Positions 35,713 through 44,056 of a DNA stretch of 64,000 nt are shown one piece after another. The stretch lies in the NCBI GenBank assembly GCA_963757185.1, contig CAVWQI010000001.1, positions 310,001 to 374,000 on the forward strand. Reading direction: 5' to 3'. This stretch comes from JAQBQB01 sp963757185. Lineage in GTDB: Bacteria; Gemmatimonadota; Gemmatimonadetes; Gemmatimonadales; Gemmatimonadaceae. The notes beneath the pieces are model-generated. The model had not been told where the DNA came from, made no database searches, and saw only the letters and a list, made by a program, of their open reading frames with translations. Every line of letters starts with the position of its first letter. Position 1 is the first letter of the stretch. The translations under genes were made by a program, and so were the position numbers.

Positions 35713-37089
35713 ATGCTACGATTGCTTCGAAGCGCCGAATCGGCGCTCGTGACCGGCGCGACGACCTTGTTGCTGCTCGCCGCGACGGCGTGCAACGCAA
35801 AGGACGAACTGCTCGCGCCGCAGCAGCCGGGGGTCATTTCCCCAGGCAACGTTCAAAGCCCCATCGCCGCCGAAGGCCTGTACGAAGGCGCCGTCGGCCA
35901 ATTCAAGCAGGGGTTGCTCGGCGGCAACGGCAACCAGGAAACGATCTGGCAGTTCGCCGGCCTGTTCACCGACGAGTATCGGTCGAGCGACACTTTCTCG
36001 CAGCGGAACGACGCGGACCAGCGCGTGACCCAGACGCAGGATCAAGTTCTCAGCCCGCTCTACGTCACGCTGCAGCAGACGCGCGGCTACGGGCACAACG
36101 CGCTCCTCGCGCTGCAGCAGTTCGAGCCGACGACGAGCAACACGCACCAGGCCGAGATGTACTTCGTAGTCGCGTTCGCGCAGATCCAGCTTGCCGAGGA
36201 TTTCTGCAACGGAATTCCGCTCAGCTACACGGTCGGCGGCATTCCCCAGTACACCGATCCGATGACCGACTCGGCCGTCTTCGCTCTTTCGGCGGCGCAG
36301 GCCGACAGCGGTATCGCGCTCGCCACCGGCACCGACGCGGCGACGGCGCAGGTCAAGAACGCGCTCACGATAGCCAAGGGGCGCGCGCAGCTCGACCTGG
36401 GACAGACCGCGGCCGCCGCCGCGACGGTGGCCTCGGTCCCGGCGAATTTCCAGTACGCCGGGAACTATTCGCAGACCACCAACGACAACGGCTGGTGGAT
36501 CATGACGACGAGCAGCAAGCGCTACTCGGTCGGCGACAGCACCGACGCGACGGGAACGATCACCAATGCGCTGCCATTCGTTTCGGCGCACGACCCGCGC
36601 GTTCCGACGACGCACATCGGCAACGGCTTCGACAGCATTACGCCGTACTTCCAGCAGGGGATCTGGAACCGCGACGACCCGGTCGCCATCGTGGACGGGT
36701 TGGACGGACAGCTCATTCAGGCGGAGGCCAAGCTGCGGGCCAGCGACGTCGGCGGCATGATGTCGATTCTCAACGCTTTGCGCGCGACGCCGCCGACGCA
36801 GGGGATCTTCAAGCTCGCGAGCACGCTCGCCCCGCTGGCGACTCCTGGCAGCCAGTCGGCCGCGACGTCGCTGTTCTTCCGTGAGAAGGCGTTCTGGACG
36901 TTCGGCCGCGGCCAGCGGTTGGGCGACCTGCGCCGTCAGGTCCGCCAGTACGCGCTGGCGATGAACCAGGTGTACGAAGTCGGATCGTTCTTCAAGAACG
37001 GTCAATATGGAACGCTCACGCAGTTCCCCGTGCCGGACAGCGAGCGGAGCAACCCGAACTTCCACGGCTGCCTCGATACGAACCCGTAG
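35713..37089 (+). CDS. SusD/RagB-family nutrient-binding lipoprotein
   Basis: A 458-residue surface lipoprotein. A leader ends in a lipobox (LLAATAC). The helical TPR-like architecture of SusD is visible: the GLYEGAVGQF start, YGHNALLALQQF, AEMYFVVAFAQIQLAEDFCNGIPLS (family signature around the AExxFLRA helix), a variable middle, and the C-terminal REKAFWTFGRGQRLGDLRR and FPVPDSERSNPN. It forms the lid on the SusC barrel. It is co-transcribed with the receptor and followed by a terminator. Confidence 0.9.
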   Translation: MLRLLRSAESALVTGATTLLLLAATACNAKDELLAPQQPGVISPGNVQSPIAAEGLYEGAVGQFKQGLLGGNGNQETIWQFAGLFTDEYRSSDTFSQRNDADQRVTQTQDQVLSPLYVTLQQTRGYGHNALLALQQFEPTTSNTHQAEMYFVVAFAQIQLAEDFCNGIPLSYTVGGIPQYTDPMTDSAVFALSAAQADSGIALATGTDAATAQVKNALTIAKGRAQLDLGQTAAAAATVASVPANFQYAGNYSQTTNDNGWWIMTTSSKRYSVGDSTDATGTITNALPFVSAHDPRVPTTHIGNGFDSITPYFQQGIWNRDDPVAIVDGLDGQLIQAEAKLRASDVGGMMSILNALRATPPTQGIFKLASTLAPLATPGSQSAATSLFFREKAFWTFGRGQRLGDLRRQVRQYALAMNQVYEVGSFFKNGQYGTLTQFPVPDSERSNPNFHGCLDTNP

Positions 37090-37127
37090 GACCGGTAAAG
37101 CGGTAACCGGTGGAACGGAGACGGGCG

Positions 37128-37156
37128 GTCGGCGGATATCGCCGGCCGCCCGTCTC
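37128..37156. terminator. Terminator of the SusC/SusD operon
   Basis: GAGACGGGCGG.. and ..CCGCCCGTCTC form a stem of up to 13 bp with a short loop, between the converging SusD and PepSY genes. It can act in both directions. Confidence 0.75.
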
Positions 37157-37164
37157 TGTGTCGC

Positions 37165-37521
37165 CTACGGCTTCTTCGGCTTCGTTTCCGCGGCCGCTTC
37201 CTTCTTTTCGGCGGCGGCGGATTCATGGCTGACGCCGACGACCTTTCCTGTCATCGCATTCACGTTCACCTCGTCCGTCCCGCTCTTTCCCGCAGTCTTG
37301 AGCTCGTAGGAATAGATCAACTTCCCTTTTTCCATCTCGAGCTCGACGGCTTCGATCTTTCCCTTCGGGACGCGTTTCTGGGCCGTTTCCGCGGCGACGG
37401 ACTCGGTGATCTTCGCGCGCTTCGCGAGCGAGTCTGGGATGTCCTTCTTGTACGTCTCCTGGGCGCCGGCTGAGATGGCGGTAATCACGAGCGCAGCTGC
37501 GGCGACGGCGACGGCTTTCAT
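37165..37521 (-). CDS. PepSY-domain periplasmic protein
   Basis: A 118-residue exported protein with a signal peptide ending at AGAQ. One PepSY-like unit covers about 40-100: AAETAQKRVPKGKIEAVELEM, KLIYSYELKT and DEVNVNAMTGKVVGVSHE, the classical helix-strand-strand with ending VxxDAxTGxV. PepSY domains often inhibit peptidases or sense the envelope. A GGAGGA ribosome-binding site precedes ATG 37521. The Lys/Glu/Pro-rich tail is disordered. Confidence 0.88.
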   Translation of the reverse strand: MKAVAVAAAALVITAISAGAQETYKKDIPDSLAKRAKITESVAAETAQKRVPKGKIEAVELEMEKGKLIYSYELKTAGKSGTDEVNVNAMTGKVVGVSHESAAAEKKEAAAETKPKKP

Positions 37522-37679
37522 ATATCCTCCGCGGGATGGGTGTGGTCGGTCGACTTGGGAGAAGCGTAGCTCGGCCTCCTGACCTCACGCTGACAGAGCG
37601 GCGTCGACCGGCGACCTGAGGAAGAGAACGACCGCGGCTCACTGTGGCGGTGTGAAAGCGCGCCCCATACGTTCTGTTG

Positions 37680-38174
37680 ATGAGAACGTTTTTCACCAAC
37701 GCTTCGATCCTGCTCACGACGGCGGCGTGCGGGACCGTTGCGCCGCCCGCAGACTCCCCGTCCTACAAGCCGCGCACGCGGGAGATCGCCGTGACGACAG
37801 TGCCTCTCCTGGTAAGGGAAGCGGAGACAGTCTATCCGTTCTTGAAGCCGGCGTTCGCCAAGGGCGGCGTGCTCGATGGGAAGGAGGTGTACGGCTTCTC
37901 ACCGAGCACGATCACCGTCGTCGAAGGCGACACGATCCACCTGACACTGATCAACCCGGAGGACGACCTTCATTCCTTCGTGTTGCCTGACTTCGCCGTC
38001 GTCCTGCCGGGAGGCAAGATCACGGAGGCGACGTACGTGGCACGACATGCCGGGATCTTCAGGATTCTCTGCTCGGTGCCGTCGCACCTCCCGATGATGT
38101 CCGGACAGTTGGTCGTCCTGCCGGCCCAGACCATGGCCGGTGCGGATGCGCGAGCACCCTCGTCGGCTCGCTAG
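37680..38174 (+). CDS. Cupredoxin-like copper lipoprotein
   Basis: A 164-residue protein with a lipobox (LLTTAAC). The cupredoxin strand order is seen from about residue 70: ITVVEGDTIHLTLINPEDDLHSFVLPDF carries the first His ligand, and ILCSVPSHLPMMSGQLVV supplies Cys, His and Met in the order of a type 1 copper site. It is thus likely an electron carrier or copper-binding protein in the periplasm. ATG 37680 is used; TTG 37677 is adjacent. Confidence 0.8.
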   Translation: MRTFFTNASILLTTAACGTVAPPADSPSYKPRTREIAVTTVPLLVREAETVYPFLKPAFAKGGVLDGKEVYGFSPSTITVVEGDTIHLTLINPEDDLHSFVLPDFAVVLPGGKITEATYVARHAGIFRILCSVPSHLPMMSGQLVVLPAQTMAGADARAPSSAR

Positions 38175-38188
38175 ACCGAACGCGTCCC

Positions 38189-38809
38189 TCAGGGCCGGGC
38201 CACGGCGGCCGGCGTATCCACCAGATGCTCCGAGACGAACCAGACCTGCAGCTCGTTCGTCCGCAGCACGTCCGACACCAGAATGTCGTTCGACGACATG
38301 TCATCGAGATCGTCGGCGCGCGACGCAAGCTCCCGCGCCTGATGGATGATCAACTCGTGCGCGTCCAGGAGGCGCGATAGCATCGCCGGCACCTCCTCGG
38401 CGCCGTCCGGCGGACGCGGAATGCTCGTCAGTTCGGCGACGTGTCGGCCGTCGCCAACGGCGATCGCGCCGAGCGTCTGGATGCGTTCCGCGACGAGGTC
38501 GATCAGCTCCTCCTGCTCCTCCGCGTGCTTGTCCATGAGCAGGTGCAGTTGATAGAACGTGTGCCCGCGCATCAGCCAGTGAGTCTTCTTGTACAGGTCG
38601 TAGAGGACGCGCGTGTCCGCCAACAAGCGATTGAGCCCTCGAGCCATCTCGGCTCGCACGTCCGAGGACAATCCGATCGGCATGTCGACCAGCTGCTCGA
38701 ATCGCTGCACCTCGGGGCTGTGCTGATGGAGACGGGGTTGGGATTGGCCGTTCGCGTGGCGCGCGTGGCCGTTCGTGTGGCGGACCTTGGACAGTGCTCG
38801 CTTCGTCAT
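38189..38809 (-). CDS. dps: Dps-family DNA-protecting ferritin
   Basis: A 206-residue protein. The N-terminal 35 residues are His/Asn/Arg-rich and may bind DNA. The ferritin four-helix domain has the inter-subunit ferroxidase residues in KTHWLMRGHTFYQLHLLMDKHAEEQEEL, followed by RIQTLGAIAVGD and LLDAHELIIHQARE. Dps dodecamers oxidise Fe(II) with peroxide and shield DNA in starvation. ATG 38809 is used; ATG 38830 would add seven residues. It converges with the cupredoxin gene, leaving only 14 nt between. Confidence 0.9.
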   Translation of the reverse strand: MTKRALSKVRHTNGHARHANGQSQPRLHQHSPEVQRFEQLVDMPIGLSSDVRAEMARGLNRLLADTRVLYDLYKKTHWLMRGHTFYQLHLLMDKHAEEQEELIDLVAERIQTLGAIAVGDGRHVAELTSIPRPPDGAEEVPAMLSRLLDAHELIIHQARELASRADDLDDMSSNDILVSDVLRTNELQVWFVSEHLVDTPAAVARP

Positions 38810-38927
38810 TGAACTGTGCTCTCTGTGCATTGTAGGGGTTGGCTCGGGCGCCGGGGTCAGACGCCTTGGGGAGTCAGTGCAAGGAACGGCCCGCAATAGG
38901 TCTACGAATCGCCGCGGTCCCCGCCTC

Positions 38928-39227
38928 ATGACCCATCTCGGTCTTCCTTCGCAGAGCGATTCAAGCTGGACGCGTGACGAACTCAATGGCCTGACGCTTG
39001 CATCCCGCGTGTCTCCCGTGATCGAGCGTCGAACGGATCCCGGAGCGCGCCAGCGATTCGCGGCCACGTGTGCCGAAGTGCGCACGCTGATGGAGCAGGC
39101 GTGCCCAGGAATGCCATCGCCGCAGCTGGATCGATTGGTCGCCGAGATGGCGCGGGTCCAACTTCGCTACGAGCCGTTGACGTCCCCTCTCGCCGAGCAC
39201 TATTTCGTGCCGCGCCAGCGGCACTGA
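38928..39227 (+). CDS. Hypothetical small protein divergent from dps
   Basis: A 99-residue frame with ordinary composition: two or three predicted helices (ARQRFAATCAEVRTLMEQA; PSPQLDRLVAEMARVQLRYE) and no membrane segment. No family is recognised. Its start is 119 nt from dps on the opposite strand, so the two may share a promoter region. Confidence 0.5.
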   Translation: MTHLGLPSQSDSSWTRDELNGLTLASRVSPVIERRTDPGARQRFAATCAEVRTLMEQACPGMPSPQLDRLVAEMARVQLRYEPLTSPLAEHYFVPRQRH

Positions 39228-39301
39228 GCTGAGCCAGCCGGCGCCCCCGGCACTCGAGCTCCAGGTCCTTCGCCCGTGGCGGGGCGAGTCTAGTCGAATA
39301 T

Positions 39302-39313
39302 CAACCGCGGTTG
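39302..39313. promoter_or_regulatory. Perfect 12-bp palindrome CAACCGCGGTTG
   Basis: An uninterrupted dyad about 80 nt before the YggL-like gene, in a 166-nt gene-free gap. It is a possible operator; a palindrome this short can also occur by chance at high GC. Confidence 0.3.
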
Positions 39314-39393
39314 GCCAATCTCGAAGAGATGCTGCGCACGCCGGCCGGACCGACTAATGTGAACGTCATGCGACCGGACCACGCGCGCCTCGG

Positions 39394-39696
39394 ATGGCAG
39401 CCGCGGTGAGCGCTCCCTGCCCGACTTTCGGCTTCACGATTCAGATCGAGCCGCGTGCGACCGTCGATTTCTCGGCGCTCGCGGACGACTTGCGCCGGCT
39501 GGCGCAGGCAAACGGCCTCGTCGTCGCGCGCCGCGGACCGCGCGATCCGCGTCCGCTCGCATTCGACGTCACTCGCGAGGGAAGCCAGGCGACGCAGGCC
39601 GACCGCGAGCTGTTGCTCGAGTGGGCGGCGCGCTGGAACCGGGTCGCCGCGATTTCCGTTACTGACCTAGGGGACATGAGTTCCGCCGCGGAGTGA
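39394..39696 (+). CDS. YggL-like (DUF469) small protein
   Basis: A 100-residue protein. CPTFGFTIQIE at the start, the helix LADDLRRLAQANGLVVARRG, and DREGSQAT..DRELLLEWAARWNRVAAISVTDLGDM near the end follow the layout of the YggL/DUF469 50S-ribosome-binding family. Resemblance is moderate and the basic N-terminal tail of E. coli YggL is absent. It probably acts alone. Upstream is a perfect 12-bp palindrome (39302-39313). Confidence 0.6.
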   Translation: MAAAVSAPCPTFGFTIQIEPRATVDFSALADDLRRLAQANGLVVARRGPRDPRPLAFDVTREGSQATQADRELLLEWAARWNRVAAISVTDLGDMSSAAE

Positions 39697-39744
39697 CGTA
39701 GGGCCGACACGGCTCGGGTCGCTCCCCTTCACCAGGGTGCTTCG

Positions 39745-40737
39745 ATGCGATCCCTTCGCCTTGTGCCGTTTCTGCTGTCGCTCATCCCGGTCGGCCTCCC
39801 GGCACAATCGGCGACTCCGACATCGTTCGTGACGACGATCGGAAAGGACACCTTTTGTCTCGAGCAGTACTCGCGGATGGGAAACGTCGTCTCCGGGACG
39901 TGGGTCGTCATGCATCCTCCCGGCGTGTTCGTTCATGACTATCGAATCACGCTCGACCAGAACGGGCTCCCCGTGCGCTATACCATGAAGTACAGCACGC
40001 CGGGCTCGCTTACGCCCCCGGACCTCGACTCGCTCACCGTGACCTACGGCCGAGACTCGGCCAGCCTGCGCTTCTTCACGCGGGATTCTTCATTCACGCG
40101 GCCGATCGCGATGCGCGAAGCGTTTCCACTGCTCGGCCAGTCGTTCGTCGGCGTCGAGCTCGCACTCACGCGCCTTCGCCGCATGCACGTCGACTCGACG
40201 AGCATCACGCTCCATCCGCCGTCCGAGCCGAATCGACCGGCGACCATCGTACCGGTGCGGTTCGTCGGCGGCGATTCGGCGATCGTCGGGACCACGGTTC
40301 GCGTTCACGTCGCGCCGGATGGCAGCATACTCGGACTCCGGTCCGGACCGACCGAATTGCGGCGCGTCGCGCCCTACGACGTTCGGGCGATTACTGACGG
40401 ATTCGTCAAGGCGTTCGCACCGCGCGTGGCGGCCCAGGCCGCGGCCGCCGCGGCCCGGGTGGAGATCGCGCTTTCACCGGCGCAGCTCGATCGTTTCGTC
40501 GGTGAATACTCGCTCGGGGCGACGACCGTCCCCGTCACCCGCGACGGCGATCACCTTCTGATCCGGTTGCCGCAGGCGACTCCGCTCCAATTGTTGGCCA
40601 TGTCGCCCAGCGAGTTCTTCTTGAAGAAGCCGGATCTCGTCGTGGCGTTCGAGACCGATTCCACCGGCCGCGTCACGGGCCTCACCATCGCCCAGGGCGA
40701 AACCAAGCAGCGTCTGAGCCGATCGAAGTCGCAGTAG
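39745..40737 (+). CDS. Secreted protein with C-terminal DUF3471 domain
   Basis: A 330-residue exported protein with a signal peptide ending near LPAQS. The N-terminal two-thirds is beta-rich with no recognised family. The last 80 residues (LSPAQLDRFVGEYSLG, VTRDGDHLLIRLPQA, FFLKKPDLVVAFETDSTGRVTGLTI) form a DUF3471-like lipocalin-type unit usually found after beta-lactamase-class or hydrolase domains. No catalytic domain is attached here. It starts 48 nt after the YggL-like gene. Confidence 0.7.
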   Translation: MRSLRLVPFLLSLIPVGLPAQSATPTSFVTTIGKDTFCLEQYSRMGNVVSGTWVVMHPPGVFVHDYRITLDQNGLPVRYTMKYSTPGSLTPPDLDSLTVTYGRDSASLRFFTRDSSFTRPIAMREAFPLLGQSFVGVELALTRLRRMHVDSTSITLHPPSEPNRPATIVPVRFVGGDSAIVGTTVRVHVAPDGSILGLRSGPTELRRVAPYDVRAITDGFVKAFAPRVAAQAAAAAARVEIALSPAQLDRFVGEYSLGATTVPVTRDGDHLLIRLPQATPLQLLAMSPSEFFLKKPDLVVAFETDSTGRVTGLTIAQGETKQRLSRSKSQ

Positions 40738-40760
40738 GGACGAGTCAGCACGCGAAGACC

Positions 40761-41840
40761 GTGGACACGAACGCACTCGTCAGCGGGCTGCTGCGCGATC
40801 TCTCAGCCGTGCAGCCCGAGCGACAGTCGACCCTCGGCTACGAGAGAGCAGCGAACGCCATCTTGAATCTCGAGCGGCCGCTCGAGAGCTACGTCGAGCC
40901 TGACGGCACGCTGCGCAAGATTGCCCACGTCGGTCCGAAGTCGGAACGGGTCGTGCTCGATGTGTTGCGCACGGGCGGCTCGCCGTTCGTTGAAAACGCG
41001 ATTCTGGCGAGCGCACACGCGGCCGACGTGGAAAAGGGTCGCGCCCTGCGCACGAACTTCATGAGCCGAGCGCGGGTGGTCGAGACGCTCGAGACATCCG
41101 CGCCAGGAGCGGTCGCCGCTGACGACTATCGCGGTGACCTCCAGATGCACTCGACGTGGAGCGACGGAAGTCAGACCATCGAGGACATCATCGAGGCGGC
41201 GCTTGCTCGCGGTTACGCATTCTGCGGCCTCACCGACCACTCGTATGGTCTTCGGATCGCGCGCGGCGTTTCCATGGCCGATCTCGACGAACAGCACCGC
41301 GAGATCGACGCTCTCAACAAGCGCTACCAAGGCCGCTTCCGACTACTCAAGGGGATCGAGGCCAACATTGGCCCGGACGGTTCGATCGACATGGCCGTGG
41401 AGGAGCTCGCGCGTCTCGAGTTCGTCGTCGCCGCTCCACATTCCGGTCTTCGCTCCCCAGCGGACCAAACGGCCCGCATGGTCGCCGCCGTTCGCGCTCG
41501 CGGAGTGCACGTGCTCGGACACCCGCGCGGACGTCAGTACAGCACGAGGGCCGGGATCCAAGCCGACTGGTCCCAGGTGTTCGCCGCCGCAGCTGCTCGG
41601 AACGTCGCCATCGAGATCGACGGCGATCCGTGGCGGCAGGACGTCGACTACGAGCTCGCGAGAGACGCGCTCGAATCGGGATGCCTGTTCGCGCTGGACA
41701 GCGATGCGCACTCGCCGCCGGAACTCCGGAACGCGGAGATCGCCATCGCCCACGCCCGCCTGGCCGGAGTTCCGCGCGAGAAGGTGATCAACTGCTGGCC
41801 GACGGATCGCCTGATCGCCTGGCTCGCCGAGCGACCGTGA
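40761..41840 (+). CDS. PHP-domain phosphoesterase (PolX-like C-terminal type)
   Basis: A 359-residue protein. An N-terminal helical domain (about 1-110; NALVSGLLRDLSAVQP, IAHVGPKSERVVLDVL) resembles the helix-hairpin-helix part of DNA polymerase X proteins. The PHP domain has all metal motifs: GDLQMHSTWSDG, LTDHS, KGIEANI, AAPHSG, LGHPRG and ALDSDAHS. Such proteins are trinuclear-metal phosphoesterases or 3'-5' exonucleases. The polymerase domain itself is missing. It follows the DUF3471 gene by 23 nt. Confidence 0.85.
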   Translation: MDTNALVSGLLRDLSAVQPERQSTLGYERAANAILNLERPLESYVEPDGTLRKIAHVGPKSERVVLDVLRTGGSPFVENAILASAHAADVEKGRALRTNFMSRARVVETLETSAPGAVAADDYRGDLQMHSTWSDGSQTIEDIIEAALARGYAFCGLTDHSYGLRIARGVSMADLDEQHREIDALNKRYQGRFRLLKGIEANIGPDGSIDMAVEELARLEFVVAAPHSGLRSPADQTARMVAAVRARGVHVLGHPRGRQYSTRAGIQADWSQVFAAAAARNVAIEIDGDPWRQDVDYELARDALESGCLFALDSDAHSPPELRNAEIAIAHARLAGVPREKVINCWPTDRLIAWLAERP

Positions 41841-41869
41841 CGGGCTTGCCCGGCGCAGCCAGACGGATT

Positions 41870-41887
41870 TGTTCGTTTTGACGAACA
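41870..41887. promoter_or_regulatory. Candidate MarR operator
   Basis: TGTTCG-TTTTGA-CGAACA, with perfect 6-bp arms, 27 nt before the MarR start codon. MarR proteins commonly bind such dyads in their own promoter, so autoregulation is likely. Confidence 0.55.
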
Positions 41888-41913
41888 TCCGCGGCCGGGC
41901 TTAGCTTCGCCGC

Positions 41914-42372
41914 ATGACCCTCGACCAAGTCGTCCAAGTCGTCCAGGTGGCTTACCCGCAGGTGTACCTCGCCTGCCACACTCGTCACCAGCGCAAGCGA
42001 TCGACCGATCACCAACTGTCGGCGCGCGACGCGGCCATCCTCGCGCATCTCGACCTCGACCGGCCGATGCGCCCATCACACCTGGCGACCCATCTCAATG
42101 TCACGCGCTCGACGCTGTCCGAGGCGTTGAAGCGACTCGCCGGGCTCGGTTTCGTTACGCGAGTTTCGGCGTCGGACGACAGACGGTCCGCCGGCGCGCT
42201 CCTCTCGCCGAAGGGCGCTCGCGCGATCCGCGACACCTCGGTCCTCGAGACTCGCCAGCTTCGCGCCGCGATCGAGTTCGCCTCTCGCGAGGACCGAACG
42301 GCGATCGTCTTTGGCATGAGCCGTCTCGCCGATGCGTGCCGGCGAATGACCGAACAACGGAGGCGCGCGTGA
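41914..42372 (+). CDS. MarR-family transcriptional regulator
   Basis: A 152-residue winged-helix regulator. HQLSARDAAILAHL, the recognition region PSHLATHLNVTRSTLSEALKRL and the wing GFVTRVSASDDRRSAGALLSPKG match MarR proteins well. The N-terminus has a VVQVVQV repeat from a duplicated GTCGTCCAA unit. Its stop codon overlaps the GTG start of the next gene, so the SRPBCC protein is part of the same unit. A dyad upstream suggests autoregulation. Confidence 0.88.
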   Translation: MTLDQVVQVVQVAYPQVYLACHTRHQRKRSTDHQLSARDAAILAHLDLDRPMRPSHLATHLNVTRSTLSEALKRLAGLGFVTRVSASDDRRSAGALLSPKGARAIRDTSVLETRQLRAAIEFASREDRTAIVFGMSRLADACRRMTEQRRRA

Positions 42373-42899
42373 AGATTGCTTTGATCGTGCTCGGCGTCGT
42401 CGCCGCGCTGCTCGTCGTGATCGTGGTGATCGGGTACAGCCTGCCGGTGAAGCACCGCGCGCAGGTAGCGGCCACGATCGCCGCGCCACCAGACCGGCTA
42501 TACGCGCTGATCACCGATGTCGCGGCATTCCCGACCTGGCGTACGGGCGTGCGGTCCGTCGAAATCCTGCCGTCTCCAGACGGACAACGCCGTTGGCGCG
42601 AGGTGTCGAAGGACGGGACGATCCCCTACCTCGTCGAACGCCAAACTCCGCCGACGGTCCTCGTGACGAGAATCGACTCAGGGTCGCTGCCATTCGGCGG
42701 AACGTGGACCTACGATTTGCGGCCGGATTCGTCAGGCGCAACGCGCCTCGAGATCGTCGAGAACGGTGAGATCTACAATCCGATCTTCCGCGTCGTGAGC
42801 CGATACTTCATCGGCTACGAAGGCACGTTGCGCCAGTACGTCACGGACGTGGAGCGGAAGCTCGGCTCACCCGTCAGCGCAACGGCGGTCCGCCGATAG
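42369..42899 (+). CDS. Membrane-anchored SRPBCC (START-like) protein
   Basis: A 176-residue protein. One N-terminal membrane helix (IVLGVVAALLVVIVVIGYSL) is followed by a polyketide-cyclase/SRPBCC fold: AATIAAPPDRLYALITDVAAFPTW, the VERQTPPTVLVTRID strand pair, and GTWTYDLRPDSSGATRLEIVENGEI, ending in a long helix. These bind hydrophobic ligands. GTG 42369 overlaps the MarR stop (GTGA), so translation is coupled; the MarR may respond to a ligand this protein binds or processes. Confidence 0.82.
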   Translation: MKIALIVLGVVAALLVVIVVIGYSLPVKHRAQVAATIAAPPDRLYALITDVAAFPTWRTGVRSVEILPSPDGQRRWREVSKDGTIPYLVERQTPPTVLVTRIDSGSLPFGGTWTYDLRPDSSGATRLEIVENGEIYNPIFRVVSRYFIGYEGTLRQYVTDVERKLGSPVSATAVRR

Positions 42900-42905
42900 C
42901 CGAAG

Positions 42906-43217
42906 TCACGCGTGGGCGATGGTCCGCAATCCAAAAGTAGGCATCGGCTCGAACATCACGTCGTCCACGTAGCAGTAACCCCAGTCGTCTTCCGGCTCGA
43001 AGCTCCGGATGACGGGGTGCTGCGTCTGGTGAAAGTGCTTGGTCGCGTGCTTGTTCGGCGACTCGTCGCAGCAGCCCACGTGCCCGCACGTCAGACAAAG
43101 CCGGAGGTGCACCCATTCGCTTCCGGATGCCAGACACTCCTCGCACCCGTCGGGAGTCCGTGGCTCGGGCGGGTGAAGCCCGACGACGTGAGTGCACCGC
43201 GGAGGACGATTGGCCAT
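42906..43217 (-). CDS. UBP-type zinc-finger protein
   Basis: A 103-residue protein almost wholly one ZnF-UBP domain: CTHV, CEEC, LCLTCGHVGCCD, KHATKHFHQTQHPVI and the late WGYCYVDD. The Cys/His pattern to bind zinc is complete. Bacterial members are stand-alone and of unknown role. ATG 43217 with GGTGA upstream is used; GTG 43226 is possible. It is 26 nt downstream of the DUF1445 gene on the same strand. Confidence 0.87.
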   Translation of the reverse strand: MANRPPRCTHVVGLHPPEPRTPDGCEECLASGSEWVHLRLCLTCGHVGCCDESPNKHATKHFHQTQHPVIRSFEPEDDWGYCYVDDVMFEPMPTFGLRTIAHA

Positions 43218-43243
43218 GTCGTTCACCGATCTCTTTCAGGTGA

Positions 43244-44056
43244 CTACTTAAACTGCGCCGCCGTGCCCGCGGCTGGGAGGTCCCCGGTGAAGCTTAGCGA
43301 GTTCAGATCGCTGACCAACATGCGGCCTGGAGCGTGTGTCAGCGCGAACGGTATTCTCGCGACCGCGATCGCCGCCTGTGGCGTCACGCCGCACGCCCAG
43401 AACACGGGAACCTCGCCGGTCGCGACCTCGACCGGATCGCCGTAATGCGGCATTGAGAGATCAGAAATGCCGATCTCCTCAGGCGCGCCCGCGTGCACCG
43501 GCGCACCGTGTGCCGAACTGTACTGCGCAGTGATGTCGATGGCGCGCGCGACATCAGCGGCCGCGAGCGGCCGCATCGAGACGACGAGTGGACCGGAGAA
43601 TGGCCCCGCTGGTTCACATGAGATGCTCGTGCGGTACATCGCGACATTCTTCCCCGCCGCCAGATGTTTGAGCGGAATCCCGGCCGCCGTCAGCGCCTCC
43701 TCGAACGTGAACGAGCACCCGAGAACGAATCCGACGAGGTCGTCACGCCAGAGATGCGACACGTCGCCGATCTCCTCCGCCAGCTCCCCGTCGCGCCACA
43801 CGCGATAGCGAGGAAGGTCGGTTCGGAGGTCGAGGTCGGCGCCGAGCTCCGGCACACGCGGTACACCGGGCTTGGTCACGCCGATCACGGGGCACGGTTT
43901 CGGATTGAGCCGGCAGAACGCCGCGAAGTCGTCGGCGACGTCAGCCGGGACGACGACGAGATTTCCCTGCACGAATCCCGGCGCGAGCCCCGCCGTCGGT
44001 CCCGTGAGCGTGCCCGCTCTCGCCGCCAGCCGAACGTCCCGCCCCCGCCCGATCAC
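43244..44056 (-). CDS. DUF1445 putative hydro-lyase (D-glutamate cyclase-like)
   Basis: A 270-residue cytosolic protein. RLAARAGTLTGPTAGLAPGFVQGNLVVVP at the N-terminus, CRLNPKPCPVIGVTKPG, and FVLGCSFTFEEAL, followed by the C-terminal FWACGVTPQAAI and ITHAPGRMLVSDL-like segment (LTHAPGRML here), identify the DUF1445 hydro-lyase family, members of which include mitochondrial D-glutamate cyclase. GTG 44056 overlaps the stop of the upstream MFS gene by 4 nt, so the pair is coupled. Confidence 0.85.
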   Translation of the reverse strand: MIGRGRDVRLAARAGTLTGPTAGLAPGFVQGNLVVVPADVADDFAAFCRLNPKPCPVIGVTKPGVPRVPELGADLDLRTDLPRYRVWRDGELAEEIGDVSHLWRDDLVGFVLGCSFTFEEALTAAGIPLKHLAAGKNVAMYRTSISCEPAGPFSGPLVVSMRPLAAADVARAIDITAQYSSAHGAPVHAGAPEEIGISDLSMPHYGDPVEVATGEVPVFWACGVTPQAAIAVARIPFALTHAPGRMLVSDLNSLSFTGDLPAAGTAAQFK

